Source of the DNA: GCA-020343675 sp964462945
Lineage (GTDB): Bacteria > Planctomycetota > Phycisphaerae > Sedimentisphaerales > Anaerobacaceae
NCBI GenBank assembly: GCA_964462945.1
Contig: CAYWZW010000032.1
Location: forward strand, 1-55,665
Length of the DNA: 55,665 nucleotides
Direction of reading: 5' to 3'
In this document: piece by piece, positions 8,740 to 17,041 of the stretch
Layout of the letters: every line of letters starts with the position of its first letter
Position numbering within the stretch: position 1 is the first letter of the stretch
Notes under the pieces: model-generated
The model's database searches: none
Told to the model about the DNA's origin: nothing
What the model saw: the letters and a program-made list of their open reading frames with translations, nothing else
Position numbers and translations under genes: made by a program

Positions 8740-9764
8740 AAATTGTAAAATTACCCAAACAAAACCTTGAAGAATTCATTGCTCGTCTGGGCGCCTTCGG
8801 AGAAATCCACGCCCCTGCGAGAAAAGGTGACGGAAGCTTTGTCTTCGCGCCGGTGAGAGACTTCGATGATATAGCACTCGATTGTACCCGAACCATCCTG
8901 CCGCTGAAGAAATATTTCGTCATGCCTGTAGAGGTCATGTTCAATTTCCATGCTCAGAAAGGCTACGAGGTATCTGCGGAAGAGGCAGAAAGAAAACTTG
9001 TGGTTTTCGGCGCTCATCCCTGTGATATCCACGGCCTTAAGATACTCGATATTGTCTTCGGCGGTCGATGCGCCGACAGCTACTATTTTGCCAGGAAGAA
9101 TCGAGTCGCCGTCATCGGCCTGGACTGCATTCCCGACGCGTACTGCTTCTGTCGTTCGACCGGCACGGACTTCGTGGACAGCGGCTTTGACCTGTTCTTG
9201 TCCGACATCGACGGTTGCTACCTGGTCCGAATTGGCACCAGCCGGGGGGACGACATGGTCGGGGCGGCACAATCGCTGTTTCAGGAGGTCCAGCAGCGCG
9301 ATCGGGAGGCGTACAAAGCCAAATCCATCCGCAGAAGAGAGAGCTTCCAGACGGAGATTCAGCTTCAGGATTTGCCTGAGATCATGGACCTGGAATACGA
9401 AAATGAAGTCTGGCAGGAAGTAGCGGAGAAATGCTTGAGCTGCGGCACGTGCTCGATGGTCTGTCCGACGTGCTATTGCTACGCCGTCTTTGATGAGATC
9501 AAATTAGATGGGAGCGGCGGGCAGAGAAAGAGGAGATGGGATTCGTGTCTCTTCAAGGACTACGCTCTTGTGGCCGGCGGCCATAACTTCAGGGCTAAGC
9601 GCTCATCGCGAGTGAAGAACCGGTACTTCCATAAACAGAGAGGCTTCGTGAGCCAGTATGGAAGACCCAGTTGCGTCGGATGTGGACGATGTAAAGCATA
9701 CTGCCCGGCGGGCGTCGATATTCTCGAGGTTGTCCAGAAGTTAAGGAGTGAGACTCGTGTCTAA
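8736..9764 (+). CDS. hydB: NiFe hydrogenase beta subunit, iron-sulfur (HydB-like)
   Basis: 342 residues, related to sulfhydrogenase subunit beta and anaerobic sulfite reductase subunit A. The N-terminal half has the family's FGAHPCDIHGLKILD stretch. Two four-Cys ferredoxin motifs begin at Cys233 (CLSCGTCSMVCPTC) and Cys313 (CVGCGRCKAYCP), each fit for a [4Fe-4S] cluster. Role: electron transfer between the small subunit and the flavin subunit encoded next. The start overlaps the kinase stop (ATGA) and the end overlaps the next start, so translation is coupled. Cytoplasmic. Confidence 0.88.
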   Translation: MKIVKLPKQNLEEFIARLGAFGEIHAPARKGDGSFVFAPVRDFDDIALDCTRTILPLKKYFVMPVEVMFNFHAQKGYEVSAEEAERKLVVFGAHPCDIHGLKILDIVFGGRCADSYYFARKNRVAVIGLDCIPDAYCFCRSTGTDFVDSGFDLFLSDIDGCYLVRIGTSRGDDMVGAAQSLFQEVQQRDREAYKAKSIRRRESFQTEIQLQDLPEIMDLEYENEVWQEVAEKCLSCGTCSMVCPTCYCYAVFDEIKLDGSGGQRKRRWDSCLFKDYALVAGGHNFRAKRSSRVKNRYFHKQRGFVSQYGRPSCVGCGRCKAYCPAGVDILEVVQKLRSETRV

Positions 9765-10614
9765 TCGCCAAAGCTGCCCTGAGTGCCCAAATGCGTACCT
9801 GCCCTATCCGGCCAGGATCATTCGTACGCTCCCGCAGATCGCGGACCATCAGCTTTTCCAGATCAGATTTGACGACGAAAAGATGGCGAGAGATTTCACA
9901 TATCGCCCCGGTCAATTTGTCATGCTCAGTGTCGTTGGGACGGGTGAGGCGCCATTCTCGATATCCTCTTCCCCCACCCGCCCGGGGATCGTCGAGCTGT
10001 GCGTCAGGCGAATCGGGCACGTCACCAACGCGCTCTTCAAGCTTGCCCCGAATGCACTGGTTGGCGTCAGAGGACCCTACGGCAATGGTTTTCCCCTCGA
10101 AAAGCTGGAAGGAAACAATCTCCTGCTCGTCGCCGGCGGCCTGGGCATGGCGCCTTTGAGATCTCTGTTGTGGTATGCGCTGGACAACCGCTCGAAGTTC
10201 CAGACGATCACGTTGATGTATGGGGCAAAGAATCCGGATGAAATGCTCTTTAAGTATGAGCTGCTGAATCTTATCGACCGGGCGGACGTGAACTGCCTCC
10301 TGACCGTCGATAAAGATAAATCCGGGATATGGAAGGCGCGGATCGGCGTGGTCACCGGGCTGTTCGACGACCTGCAAATTGACCCCGCTCACACGTACGC
10401 CGCGATCTGTGGTCCGGACGTGATGTTCAGGTTCGTTCTCAAGAAACTGCTGGAGCGCAACTTCTCCAAAGACAGGATACTCATGTCCCTGGAGAGGAAC
10501 ATGCAATGTGGGGTCGGCAAGTGCGGGCACTGCATGATAGGGTATAAGTACACCTGTCTGGACGGGCCGATATTCACCTATTGGGATGCTGTAAACCTGC
10601 CCGAGATGATCTGA
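9757..10614 (+). CDS. hydG: hydrogenase gamma subunit, FAD/NAD(P)-binding reductase (HydG-like)
   Basis: 285 residues of the ferredoxin-NADP reductase fold. FAD-binding part: RPGQFVMLSV and APFSISSSP. NAD(P)-binding part: GGLGMAPLRS. A C-terminal [2Fe-2S] site has Cys251, Cys256, Cys259 and Cys267 (C-x4-C-x2-C-x7-C). GTG 9757 is chosen because AAGGAG sits eight bases before it; a GTG at 9748 overlaps that ribosome site. Passes electrons between the iron-sulfur subunit and a pyridine nucleotide, which makes the enzyme an NAD(P)-linked group 3 type hydrogenase. Confidence 0.88.
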   Translation: MSNRQSCPECPNAYLPYPARIIRTLPQIADHQLFQIRFDDEKMARDFTYRPGQFVMLSVVGTGEAPFSISSSPTRPGIVELCVRRIGHVTNALFKLAPNALVGVRGPYGNGFPLEKLEGNNLLLVAGGLGMAPLRSLLWYALDNRSKFQTITLMYGAKNPDEMLFKYELLNLIDRADVNCLLTVDKDKSGIWKARIGVVTGLFDDLQIDPAHTYAAICGPDVMFRFVLKKLLERNFSKDRILMSLERNMQCGVGKCGHCMIGYKYTCLDGPIFTYWDAVNLPEMI

Positions 10615-10626
10615 GGAGATGAGGTC

Positions 10627-11406
10627 ATGAACAAACCAAGCGTAGGCATATACGGACTGACCGGCTGTGCGGGAGATCAGTTGGCTATCTTGAATTGTGA
10701 GGACGAGCTTCTCGACATCGCAGGCGCGGTGGACCTCAAATTCTTTCCGATGGCGATCAGCAACAACGACCAGGACGCCCTGTTGGACATTGTCTTTGTC
10801 GAAGGTGCCGTCGTTCAGCCGGAAGATGAGCAGATGCTCAGAAAGCTCAGGAACAGGGCGAAATTACTCGTCGCTCTGGGCACCTGTGCCGTCTGGGGCG
10901 GCGTACAGGCAATGAAGAATGAAATCGCGCGCGAGGAGCTTAAGCTGAAAGTCTATGGGCCGGCAGGCAAAAGATTTGACGCCGTCACCCCTCAGCCTCT
11001 CAGCCATTTTGTGAAAGTAGATTTGGCCATATCGGGTTGCCCCGTAGAGAGAGAGCAACTGTTGCAGGGTCTGGCTGCTCTGCTCCACGGCGATTTGCCC
11101 CGCCTGCCTAATTATGCTGTCTGCACGGAGTGCAAGATGGCAGAGTATCCTTGTGTGCTCATCGAGCAGGGCCAGCTCTGTCTGGGTCCGATAACGGTCG
11201 CCGGCTGCAAGGCTCGCTGCCCGAGCTGCGCTCAGCCCTGCATCGGATGCCGGGGGCCTGTCGAGGAGGCCAATGTTTCTTCTGAGTTCAAGATGCTTAA
11301 AGAAAGAGGGTTTACATCGGTGGACATCCAGAACCGGCTGCGCACCTTCGCAGGGCAGGCCGATTCGCTGAAGATCGAATCCCTTAAGGAAACTGCCAAT
11401 GCATAA
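10627..11406 (+). CDS. hydD: NiFe hydrogenase small subunit (HydD-like)
   Basis: 259 residues. Cluster-ligand positions of the small subunit are visible: the proximal motif GCAGDQ at 13-18, ALGTCAVWGG, ISGCPVE, then a Cys-rich C-terminal part (CTECKMAEYPC, CKARCPSCAQPCIGC) for further clusters. In the proximal motif the second cysteine is replaced by Asp17. An aspartate ligand at the proximal cluster is known from the F420-reducing hydrogenase FrhG, so this may be functional. Strong ribosome site (GAGGAGATGAGGT). Overlaps the large-subunit gene by eight bases. Confidence 0.88.
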   Translation: MNKPSVGIYGLTGCAGDQLAILNCEDELLDIAGAVDLKFFPMAISNNDQDALLDIVFVEGAVVQPEDEQMLRKLRNRAKLLVALGTCAVWGGVQAMKNEIAREELKLKVYGPAGKRFDAVTPQPLSHFVKVDLAISGCPVEREQLLQGLAALLHGDLPRLPNYAVCTECKMAEYPCVLIEQGQLCLGPITVAGCKARCPSCAQPCIGCRGPVEEANVSSEFKMLKERGFTSVDIQNRLRTFAGQADSLKIESLKETANA

Positions 11407-12691
11407 ATCAGTAGTCATTGACCGTGTTTGTCGCGTAGAGGGACATGGGGGCATCACCGTCGATATCAAAGACGGCCGGGTGGTGGAAGTGAAGATGGAT
11501 ATCTTCGAAGGCGCCCGGTTTTTTGAGCCGCTGGTCGTCGGCAGGACATACAATGAAGTGGCACCAATCCTGATGCGGATATGTGCTATATGTTCCGGGA
11601 CTCACACGGTCGCTTCTCTGACGGCTGTCGAGAATGCCTTCGGCGTGGAAGTGAGCGGGCAGACACGGCTATTGAGGGAGCTTTTGGTGCAGGGCGGGAA
11701 TATTGAAAGTCACGCTTTGCATTTGTTTTGTCTTGTCATCCCTGACTTTATGAATTATCCGAGCGCCGTGGCCCTGGCCGCCAGCTATCCTGGGGAGGTG
11801 AAGATGGGCCTGGAGTTGAAGAAGCTGGGAAACGCCATCCAGGAAACGATAGGGGGCCGGGCGATTCATCCCGTCAACGCCGTCGTCGGGGGTTTTGGAA
11901 GGCTGCCAACGTCCGAGCAGTTGCTTGATCTGAAGGACCAGCTCCAGAGGGCCTTGGAGCAGAGCCGGGTGACCTTTGACCTGGTGTCCTCTCTGGATAT
12001 GCCGGACTTCTGCACTTCGCCGAACACATACGCCGCGCTGTCAAGCAACGGCGACGGGTACAGCTTGTTCGGAGACACGATAGTGTTGTCAACCGGAGAT
12101 ACCAGACAGATCGCCGCCTACAAGGACATTTGCGGCGAGAAGGTTGTCGCACATTCTCACGCCAAGCACAGCCGGTTCAAGGATAATTCCTTTATGGTTG
12201 GCGCTTTGGCGAGGATCGTACTGAACGGCAGGAAGTTATCCGGGCAAGCCAAGAAGGCTGCGGAAAAGCTGGACCTGGACTTGCTGTCGGGCAATCCGCT
12301 TCACAACAACGCCGCTCAGGCCGTTGAGCTGCTCTACTCTGTCGAGAGGTCGATCGAGATCATTGACGAGCTGCTGGCTGCCGGGATCAAGCAAGAGAAG
12401 CCGTCACCGGTTACGCCCAGGGCCGGCACGGGAACCGGGGCCGTGGAAGCTCCGCGCGGCACGCTCTATCACAGCTACAGCTTTGACAAAGCAGGCCGGC
12501 TGACCGAAGCTGACGTCATCACGCCGACGGCTCAGAACCTGGCAAACATCGAAAAGGACCTGCGCGCCTCAGTTGAGAACTTGATCGATGAGCCAAAGCA
12601 GTCCATGACCTCAAAGCTGGAGATGGTCGTGCGGGCATACGATCCGTGCATATCCTGTGCGGTCCACCTTCTGGAGGTAAACTTCACGTGA
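11399..12691 (+). CDS. hydA: NiFe hydrogenase large subunit (HydA-like), group 3 type
   Basis: 430 residues. Both nickel-binding motifs are present: L1 RICAICSGTHT with Cys62 and Cys65, and L2 DPCISCAVH with Cys417 and Cys420. A seven-residue tail after His423 (LLEVNFT) is the expected peptide removed by the maturation protease encoded next. The N-terminal DRVCRVEGHGG is the usual RxEGH strand. Binds and oxidises or evolves H2 in the cytoplasm. With HydB, HydG and HydD neighbours it fits the four-subunit NAD(P)-linked type; the exact subgroup needs a tree. No hyp maturation genes lie in this window. Confidence 0.92.
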   Translation: MHKSVVIDRVCRVEGHGGITVDIKDGRVVEVKMDIFEGARFFEPLVVGRTYNEVAPILMRICAICSGTHTVASLTAVENAFGVEVSGQTRLLRELLVQGGNIESHALHLFCLVIPDFMNYPSAVALAASYPGEVKMGLELKKLGNAIQETIGGRAIHPVNAVVGGFGRLPTSEQLLDLKDQLQRALEQSRVTFDLVSSLDMPDFCTSPNTYAALSSNGDGYSLFGDTIVLSTGDTRQIAAYKDICGEKVVAHSHAKHSRFKDNSFMVGALARIVLNGRKLSGQAKKAAEKLDLDLLSGNPLHNNAAQAVELLYSVERSIEIIDELLAAGIKQEKPSPVTPRAGTGTGAVEAPRGTLYHSYSFDKAGRLTEADVITPTAQNLANIEKDLRASVENLIDEPKQSMTSKLEMVVRAYDPCISCAVHLLEVNFT

Positions 12692-13266
12692 GCGTTTCCG
12701 CGTCAGACAAGAAAGGAAATGAATCACTGGAGCAGACCCTAATTGTGGGTGTGGGTAATTCGCTGCTCGGCGACGAAGGGATAGGGCCGCATATCATAGA
12801 CAACCTGTTGCAACTGCCTATGCCTCCCGGTGTGCGCCTATTGGACTGCGGGTGTGATTTGCTGAATCTCGTGTCTTACATAGACGAGCCTGCCGTGCGT
12901 CTGGCGGGCAAGCCGAAAAAGATCATCGTGGTCGATGCTATCCGCGCGGGAGGGAAGCCCGGTGAGATCCACAGATTCGACTTTGCTGAGCTTGAGGTCC
13001 TGCAAACCAAGACCCGCTCTGCCCATCAGTTGCAGGTGGTCGATGCCCTGCGGCTGTTAAGAGAAGTGTGCCCCTGCCTGACTAACTGCGAGATTACCGT
13101 GATTGGCATAGAGCCGAAGGTAATAGAGCTAAGCACCGATTTTTCAACAGAGGTCAGGCAAAACATCCCCGATCTAACCAGATTAGTGCTTGAAGAAATG
13201 TATTCGGTACGCAGGTTTGCACATTGTGAGGTGAACCATGGAAAATGCGAAAATCATGGTCGTTGA
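12688..13266 (+). CDS. hydrogenase maturation protease (HycI/HyaD family)
   Basis: 192 residues. Family motifs: VGVGNSLLGDEGIGPHI with the nickel-sensing Asp/Glu pair, VVDAIRAGGKPGE, and the conserved His in TRSAHQL. Start GTG 12688 sits in the GTGA overlap with hydA, behind GGAGG ten bases upstream; an upstream start at 12646 would overlap hydA much more. Cleaves the short tail of HydA after nickel insertion. Its 3' end overlaps the following receiver gene by 29 bases. Confidence 0.9.
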   Translation: MSVSASDKKGNESLEQTLIVGVGNSLLGDEGIGPHIIDNLLQLPMPPGVRLLDCGCDLLNLVSYIDEPAVRLAGKPKKIIVVDAIRAGGKPGEIHRFDFAELEVLQTKTRSAHQLQVVDALRLLREVCPCLTNCEITVIGIEPKVIELSTDFSTEVRQNIPDLTRLVLEEMYSVRRFAHCEVNHGKCENHGR

Positions 13267-13636
13267 CGATGATCCGGCTATCAGAGAGTCGTTGCAGACA
13301 ATTCTGGAAAGCCGCCGGTACACTGTGATTACCGCTGCCGACAGAACGGAGGGTATGGATAAAATCAAGGCCGAGAAACCGGATTTGCTCATATTAGACA
13401 TCATGATGTCCTCATGGCTGGACGGCCTCGATATGTCCAAGAAGCTAAAGAAGGACCCGCAGTTCAAAGACATGCCCATCGTGATGCTCACAGGAGTCCG
13501 GGAGAAGACCGGTTTTGATCTGAGACCGAGAAGCGGCGGCCCTGATTGGTGCTCGGTGGACGCTTACCTTGACAAACCCGTGCCGCCCGACGTGCTGCTG
13601 GCGGAGGTTGAAAAATTCCTGTCAAGGAAAGCCTGA
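13238..13636 (+). CDS. stand-alone receiver protein closing the hydrogenase operon
   Basis: 132 residues, one receiver domain: VVDDDP, phospho-Asp near 50 (LILDIMMSSWLDG), T/S in LTGV, Lys in LDKPVPP. It shares with receiver 2 of the 6802 protein a DIMM phosphorylation site and a REKTGFDLRPRSG-type insertion before the final Lys, so the two probably arose by duplication. No output domain. Gene start lies inside the protease gene, so it is part of the operon. Likely talks to the hybrid kinase at 7639 or acts on the hydrogenase itself. Confidence 0.88.
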   Translation: MENAKIMVVDDDPAIRESLQTILESRRYTVITAADRTEGMDKIKAEKPDLLILDIMMSSWLDGLDMSKKLKKDPQFKDMPIVMLTGVREKTGFDLRPRSGGPDWCSVDAYLDKPVPPDVLLAEVEKFLSRKA

Positions 13637-13645
13637 AATACGACA

Positions 13646-13671
13646 GGTATCGGGAATCCCGAGGAAATACC
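13646..13671. other. hairpin between hydrogenase operon and pstS
   Basis: GGTAT (13646-13650) pairs with ATACC (13667-13671), with an inner GGGA/TCCC pair. No T run follows on the plus strand, so it is not a classic terminator; it may be an attenuator or processing site. Confidence 0.3.
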
Positions 13672-13709
13672 TTGCGGCCCGGACAACCGGCCGGTAAACT
13701 ACCGGCTCT

Positions 13710-14594
13710 ATGTGGTTGAAGGCGCGCGTTATCTTAGTAAGCCTGATGACCGTTTGCATCATCGGCTGCGGTGAGGACATCGACCCGGATGAGCCGCAGG
13801 GGTTCATTCAGACCAAAGGGTCCGATACGATCGTCAATGCTGTGCAGATGGTGGCCGAGGAGTTCATGAAGGACTACCCGCACGTCTTCGTCGCCGTCAC
13901 GGGCGGCGGCAGCGGAGTCGGGATCGCCTCACTGATCAACAAAACCTGCGATGTGGCCACTGCCTCCCGCGAGATGAAGCCCAAGGAAATCGAGATAGCC
14001 CACAAACGCAAGGTCTATCCCAAGGAGTTCGTCGTCGCCTACGACGGGGTGGCCGTCATTGTGAATCCGGGCAATCCCGTGGACCGGCTGACCATCGAGG
14101 ACCTGCACAAGATCTTCACGGCAGACGCCACGAACTGGAAAGAATTCGGCGGCAAAGACCTTCCCATTGTGACCCTTTCACGCGAGGTCAGCTCCGGAAC
14201 GCATATATACTTTAAGGAAGAGGTCGTCCAGCTCGGGAAAAAGGGCTCCACGGAGGAGTTTTCCCGAGAAACGCTGCTGCTGACCTCGTCGCAGGCGATC
14301 GTCGAGGAGGTCGCCAGCAACGAAGCGGCAATCGGCTACCTGGGCATGGGCTATTTGTCCGACCGGACCAAGCCGGTGCTGATCGCCAAGGGTGGCGAAT
14401 TTCATCCTCCAGACGTCGATAACGTCGTCAAGAAGACGTATCCGCTTTCGCGGCCGCTCTTCGTTTATACAGACGGCGAGCCACAGGGCATCACCGAGCT
14501 GTTCATCGATTTTATCCTGAACCCCGTAGGGCAGAAGCAATTCATGGAGACAGGGTTTGTGCCGGTAGGAGCGACAGTTGCTCAGGAAGATTAG
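13710..14594 (+). CDS. pstS: phosphate ABC transporter substrate-binding lipoprotein PstS
   Basis: 294 residues. N-terminal membrane segment with lipobox IIGC (Cys20). PBP-like fold with the phosphate-loop signatures KGSDTIVNAVQ, VTGGGSGVGI and SREVSSGTH. Binds phosphate outside the inner membrane and hands it to PstC/PstA. First gene of a tightly packed six-gene pst set; its end overlaps pstC by 17 bases. No clear Pho box was seen. Confidence 0.92.
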   Translation: MWLKARVILVSLMTVCIIGCGEDIDPDEPQGFIQTKGSDTIVNAVQMVAEEFMKDYPHVFVAVTGGGSGVGIASLINKTCDVATASREMKPKEIEIAHKRKVYPKEFVVAYDGVAVIVNPGNPVDRLTIEDLHKIFTADATNWKEFGGKDLPIVTLSREVSSGTHIYFKEEVVQLGKKGSTEEFSRETLLLTSSQAIVEEVASNEAAIGYLGMGYLSDRTKPVLIAKGGEFHPPDVDNVVKKTYPLSRPLFVYTDGEPQGITELFIDFILNPVGQKQFMETGFVPVGATVAQED

Positions 14595-15447
14595 CGAATT
14601 CATTATTGAGTTGTCTATCAAGCTGAGCGGCTTTGTAGTCGTTGTCTTCGTATTTCTGGTCTTTCTGTTTCTCCTGAGGGATTCCTTATCGTTGTTCCGC
14701 CACTATCCGGTGGGCGATTTCCTCTTCGGCACGGAGTGGCTGCCGATCTCCGACCCGCCGAAGTTCGGTGTTGTTCCACTGCTGCTCGGTTCGGTTTACG
14801 TGACGGTCTGGGCAATCCTCATCTGTGTGCCCTTGGGTGTGGGCTCGGCAATGTTCATTTCAGAGGTCGCCCCCAAGCCATTGAAGCATGTCCTCAAATC
14901 GTTGGTGGAAATCCTCGCCTCGATCCCGAGCGTGGTCTTGGGTTTTCTCGGCATCATTTGGCTCGGCCCGGTCCTGCGGAATGGCTTCGGCCTGACGACG
15001 GGCATGTGCGGCCTGACGGGCAGTCTGCTGCTGGCGTTCATGGCCCTGCCCACCATCATCAGCATTTCTGAAGACGCGCTGGCGGGCGTGCCGCGGACGT
15101 ATCGCGAGGCCGCCTTCGGACTGGGAGCCACCCGCTGGCAGGCCCTTTGGCGGATCATTCTGCCTTCGGCGTCCTCCGGCATCCTGGCCGCCGTGATGCT
15201 CGGCATCGGCCGGGTCGTGGGTGAAACCATGGTCGTGATGATGGTCACGGGCAATGCCCCCGTAATGCCCGGTTCGATCCTCAAGCCGCTCAGAACTCTG
15301 ACGGCCACCATCGCCGGCGAGATGGGTGAGACGGTCGGTGGGTCCGAACATTACTTTGCCCTGTTCGCCGTCGGGCTTGTCCTGTTCGCCATCACGTTCA
15401 GCATCAACTTCATCGCCGACCTGTTTTTGCGAAGGGCCAGGAAATGA
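14578..15447 (+). CDS. pstC: phosphate ABC transporter permease PstC
   Basis: 289 residues with about six membrane segments. The permease EAA-like loop is seen as YREAAFGLGATRWQALWRIILP. Starts at TTG 14578 behind TAGGAG inside the pstS end; ATGA overlap with pstA. Forms the channel together with PstA. Confidence 0.92.
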   Translation: MLRKISEFIIELSIKLSGFVVVVFVFLVFLFLLRDSLSLFRHYPVGDFLFGTEWLPISDPPKFGVVPLLLGSVYVTVWAILICVPLGVGSAMFISEVAPKPLKHVLKSLVEILASIPSVVLGFLGIIWLGPVLRNGFGLTTGMCGLTGSLLLAFMALPTIISISEDALAGVPRTYREAAFGLGATRWQALWRIILPSASSGILAAVMLGIGRVVGETMVVMMVTGNAPVMPGSILKPLRTLTATIAGEMGETVGGSEHYFALFAVGLVLFAITFSINFIADLFLRRARK

Positions 15448-16292
15448 ACGGAGCCAAAATCCGCCAGCATATCGCTTTTTCCGTCCTGGGCGTGCTGACG
15501 CTGCTGATCGTCGTGCCGATCATGCTGGTCATCCTCTACATCGTCATCAACGGCGCGGGGGCGATCTCATGGGAGTTTCTCACGGCGGTGCCGCGACAGG
15601 GCATGAAGGCCGGCGGCATCTTCCCTGCCATCGTCGGCACTGTCCTGCTGGTTATCGGCACTATGCTGTTCTCGCTGCCGCTGGGGGTGCTCTCGGCCAT
15701 TTACCTGGTGGAGTACTCCCACGACGACCTGCTGACGCGCATGGTCAAGCTGTCGGTGGTGAACCTCTCCGGGATCCCGTCGATCGTCTATGGCCTGTTC
15801 GGCTTCACGGTGTTCGTGCTCCTGCTGCACTTAGGCACGTCCATCCTCGCCGGCTCACTGACCCTGGCGATCATGAGCCTGCCCGTCATCATCACCGCCT
15901 CCAAAGAGGCGCTGGAATCCGTGCCCTTCAGCTACCGCGAGATCAGCCTCTCGCTGGGCGCCAGCCGCTGGCAGACCGTGCGGTATTGTGTGCTGCCGTA
16001 CGCCATCCCCGGCGTCCTCACCGGTACCGTGCTGAGCCTCAGCCGCGCCGCCGGCGAAACGGCCCCGATCCTCTTCACTGTCGCCGCCTTCTATCTGCCG
16101 CGACTGCCGCATTCGGTCTTCGACCAGGTGATGGCCCTGCCCTATCACCTTTACGTCATCTCGACCCAAGTGCCTAACATCCCGATCGAGATCAGCTTTG
16201 CCACGGCGCTCGTGCTCGTGGCCCTGGTTTTCCTCATGAATCTTGTCAGCATCATCCTGCGTGCTCACTACAGAAAAAAGAGGTTATGGTAA
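15444..16292 (+). CDS. pstA: phosphate ABC transporter permease PstA
   Basis: 282 residues with about six membrane segments and the EAA loop YREISLSLGASRWQTVRYCVLP. The start overlaps the pstC stop (ATGA), and the end overlaps the first ATPase gene by seven bases. Second channel subunit of the phosphate importer. Confidence 0.92.
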   Translation: MNGAKIRQHIAFSVLGVLTLLIVVPIMLVILYIVINGAGAISWEFLTAVPRQGMKAGGIFPAIVGTVLLVIGTMLFSLPLGVLSAIYLVEYSHDDLLTRMVKLSVVNLSGIPSIVYGLFGFTVFVLLLHLGTSILAGSLTLAIMSLPVIITASKEALESVPFSYREISLSLGASRWQTVRYCVLPYAIPGVLTGTVLSLSRAAGETAPILFTVAAFYLPRLPHSVFDQVMALPYHLYVISTQVPNIPIEISFATALVLVALVFLMNLVSIILRAHYRKKRLW

Positions 16293-17041
16293 ACGAACCG
16301 GTCATCAAAACCGTTGATCTGAATTGCTTTTTTGGGTCGCTGCAGGTCCTCAAGAGCATCAATATCGAGATTCCTCGTAACGAGATTCTCGGGGTCATCG
16401 GCCCGGCCAATAGCGGCAAAACCACCTTCCTGCGCGCGCTGAACCGGCTTAATTATCTCCATCGAACATACTCGCAGACCGGCGAGATTCTCCTCGACGG
16501 CCGCAGTATCCAGAAGATCGACGACCACCTCCTGCGGAAAAAGATCGGCATCATCTTTGCCTTGCCACAGGTGCTGCCGATCCCCATCTTCGACAATGTC
16601 GCCTACGGTCCCAAGGTGCATGGTGTGACCGGCAAAGAGACCGTCACGCACATCGTGGAAACGGCCCTGCAAAGAGCCTACCTCTGGGACGAAGTCAAGG
16701 ATCGCCTCCGCGAGCCGGCGGTCCGCCTCTCCGGCGGCCAGCAGCAGCGGCTTTGCATCGCCCGCACGCTCGCCGTCGAGCCCGAAGTTATCCTCTACGA
16801 CGAGCCCTGCTCCGGCCTCGATCCCATCTCCACCGCCAAGGTCGAGGACGCCATGCAGCAGTTGAAGCAGGATTACACGCAGATCCTCGTGACCAACAAC
16901 ACCAAGCAGGCCTCCCGCGTCAGCGAGCGATGCGCGTTTTTCCTGATGGGCGATCTGGTCGAGATCGGTCCGACGAAAACGCTCTTCACCAACCCGAAGG
17001 ACAAGCGCACGGATGATTACATCACCGGCAGATTCGGATGA
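16286..17041 (+). CDS. pstB: phosphate ABC transporter ATPase, first copy, with altered H-loop
   Basis: 251 residues. Walker A GPANSGKTT (39-47), Q-loop near FALPQ, intact signature LSGGQ (149-153), Walker B VILYDE with Asp173 and the catalytic Glu174. The switch His expected in VTHN is Asn205 (VTNN). The next gene encodes a second ATPase with the opposite fault: intact His but broken signature. In a heterodimer each site combines the Walker motifs and His of one chain with the signature of the other. This chain's own site would therefore be degenerate, and its signature would complete the good site. Overlaps pstB2 by ATGA. Confidence 0.9.
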   Translation: MVNEPVIKTVDLNCFFGSLQVLKSINIEIPRNEILGVIGPANSGKTTFLRALNRLNYLHRTYSQTGEILLDGRSIQKIDDHLLRKKIGIIFALPQVLPIPIFDNVAYGPKVHGVTGKETVTHIVETALQRAYLWDEVKDRLREPAVRLSGGQQQRLCIARTLAVEPEVILYDEPCSGLDPISTAKVEDAMQQLKQDYTQILVTNNTKQASRVSERCAFFLMGDLVEIGPTKTLFTNPKDKRTDDYITGRFG

